Assembly (NCBI GenBank): GCA_002338895.1
Contig: DDJH01000152.1
Coordinates: 4,561-11,257 of the forward strand
Direction of reading: 5' to 3'
Length of the DNA stretch: 6,697 bases
Origin: Lentisphaeria bacterium UBA1829
GTDB taxonomy: Bacteria; Verrucomicrobiota; Lentisphaeria; Victivallales; UBA1829
Shown here: one piece after another, positions 5,884 through 6,697 of the stretch
How the letters are laid out: each line of letters begins with the position of its first letter
Numbering within the stretch: position 1 is the stretch's first letter
Translations under genes and position numbers: made by a program
The notes under the pieces: generated by a model
Told to the model about the DNA's origin: nothing
Database searches by the model: none
What the model saw: the letters and a program-made list of their open reading frames with translations, nothing else

Positions 5884-6612
5884 TCAGGGACGCATGAAGG
5901 CGCCGCCGTTGATGTTCACGATCTCGCCGGTGATGAATCCCGAGCGGAGAAGGTTGAGTCCCGCTTCCGCGATCTCTTCCGGGGTCGCTCCCCGTCCCAG
6001 CGGAATGCCCGACATCTCCTTCTCCAGCGCTTCCGGCGTCAGACGCTCCGAAACCAGTTTCGTCAGAATCAGTCCCGGTGCCAGAACGTTCGAGGTGATC
6101 CCGTACGGCGCTCCAAGATTCGCAAAGCCTCGGCTCATCGCGTGCATCGCCGATTTCGCCGCCGCGTACGAGAGCATCCGTTCGTTCGCCGGCTGGTACG
6201 CCCACAGGGAGGATATGTGGAGCATCCGTCCCCACTTTTTCCGCTGCATCTCCGAAAGGGCGAATTTCCCGCACAGGTAGGCTCCTTTCAGATTCACGCT
6301 CATGACCTGATCCCACCACTCGCCGTCGCTGGTCTCCGCTCCCCGCTTGTAGGGGTCGACTCGCGCGTTGTTGATGAGGATGTCCACTCCCCCGATTCGG
6401 TCGAACATCGCTTTGACTGACTCTTCCGAGGAAATGTCGCATCCGATCGCCTCTCCTCCGATCGACGACGCAACCTTTTCCGCCGCCTCTCGTCCGTGGG
6501 CGTAGTTCACGATGACTCGGCAGCCCGCTTCCGCCAGTTTCCGGCAGAAGGCTTCTCCCAATCCTCGGGAGCCTCCCGTCACCAGTGCCGTTTTGTTTGA
6601 AAATTCGTTCAT
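5884..6612 (-). CDS. SDR-family NAD(P)-dependent oxidoreductase, 242 aa
   Basis: This is a classical short-chain dehydrogenase/reductase, a cytoplasmic Rossmann-fold enzyme that oxidises or reduces an alcohol/carbonyl pair. Visible motifs are the nucleotide-binding TGGSRGLG (12-19), D59 of CDIS, NNA (81-83), catalytic N107, S135 in HISSLWA, and Y149-x3-K153 in SYAAAK, then the usual PG at about 179-180 and a closing INGGAF. The length is normal. R16 and the NYAHGR loop (36-41) hint at NADP(H), which is inference. The family's NNAG motif reads NNAR here (R84), an unusual change beside the cofactor. It resembles FabG and sugar dehydrogenases such as KduD; pairing with a KDPGal-type aldolase favours a sugar or sugar-acid substrate over fatty-acid synthesis. 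ATG 6612 places the TGxxxGxG motif at the normal distance. The frame stays open upstream to the window edge, and no good Shine-Dalgarno sequence precedes the ATG. Confidence 0.93.
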   Translation of the reverse strand: MNEFSNKTALVTGGSRGLGEAFCRKLAEAGCRVIVNYAHGREAAEKVASSIGGEAIGCDISSEESVKAMFDRIGGVDILINNARVDPYKRGAETSDGEWWDQVMSVNLKGAYLCGKFALSEMQRKKWGRMLHISSLWAYQPANERMLSYAAAKSAMHAMSRGFANLGAPYGITSNVLAPGLILTKLVSERLTPEALEKEMSGIPLGRGATPEEIAEAGLNLLRSGFITGEIVNINGGAFMRP

Positions 6613-6697
6613 TTGCTTTGTTTTGTTTCTCTTTTGGGGTTCTTGGTTTGTTGTTTCGCCTTCGGCGACCAGCTTGTTCAGCTGGACCGAAGCAGGT
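6613..6697 (-). promoter_or_regulatory. A/C-rich leader of the SDR gene with two small adjacent hairpins
   Basis: The 43 nt before the SDR start (6655-6613) are almost free of T on the coding strand (CAACAAACCAAG, AAAAGAGAAACAAAACAAAG). Upstream of this lie two back-to-back inverted repeats: TCGCC/GGCGA with a 3-nt loop (6656-6668), and CCAGCT/AGCTGG with a 5-nt loop (6669-6685). No promoter hexamers are seen in these 85 nt. A preceding minus-strand gene could end at the TGA at 6680-6678, in the frame reading LLRSS-stop, but too little is visible to annotate it. Confidence 0.4.

Noticed and set aside
5242..6420. 392-codon open frame on the plus strand
   Set aside because: It runs antisense through the aldolase and SDR genes, both of which carry full catalytic motifs. 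Its product is Arg/His-rich and featureless.

Overview
The window is about 6.7 kb of fairly GC-rich bacterial DNA in which every convincing gene lies on the minus strand, so transcription runs from high to low coordinates. A six-domain ribosomal protein S1 and a periplasmic-type binding protein without a lipoprotein cysteine suggest a Gram-negative bacterium. General protein style and codon use make a member of the PVC group (for example Lentisphaerota/Victivallis-like) my best guess, but that is an impression and not a demonstrated assignment.

In order of transcription: (1) 6697-5248 holds a two-gene sugar-catabolism unit, an SDR-family oxidoreductase (6612-5884) followed after 33 nt by a 2-dehydro-3-deoxy-6-phosphogalactonate/gluconate aldolase (5850-5248) that has the best Shine-Dalgarno sequence in the window. 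(2) 5247-5070 is a 178-nt intergenic region rich in inverted repeats. It contains a good sigma70-type promoter, a strong leader hairpin built from repeated GATACAT units, and a possible 30-codon small ORF. (3) 5069-3306 is rpsA (30S ribosomal protein S1, 587 aa). (4) 3252-2077, 53 nt downstream, is an uncharacterised protein with a long acidic N-terminal tail and a C-terminal region resembling the MmcB/PD-(D/E)XK nuclease-like fold. (5) 2027-903 is an uncharacterised protein with two predicted membrane segments. (6) 906-1 is the start of a TroA/BtuF-type ABC transporter substrate-binding protein, overlapping the previous gene by an ATGA junction and running off the left edge.

The close spacing from rpsA down to the binding protein (53, 49 and -4 nt), with no recognisable terminator, suggests one transcription unit driven by the rpsA promoter, possibly with internal promoters I cannot see. 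The SDR and aldolase probably act together on a sugar acid or its precursor, with partner genes (kinase, dehydratase, transporter) expected upstream of the right edge. No RNA genes, insertion sequences, CRISPR arrays or phage features were found. The least ordinary items are the repeat-structured rpsA leader, the acidic-tail nuclease-like protein and the orphan membrane protein translationally coupled to the binding protein.
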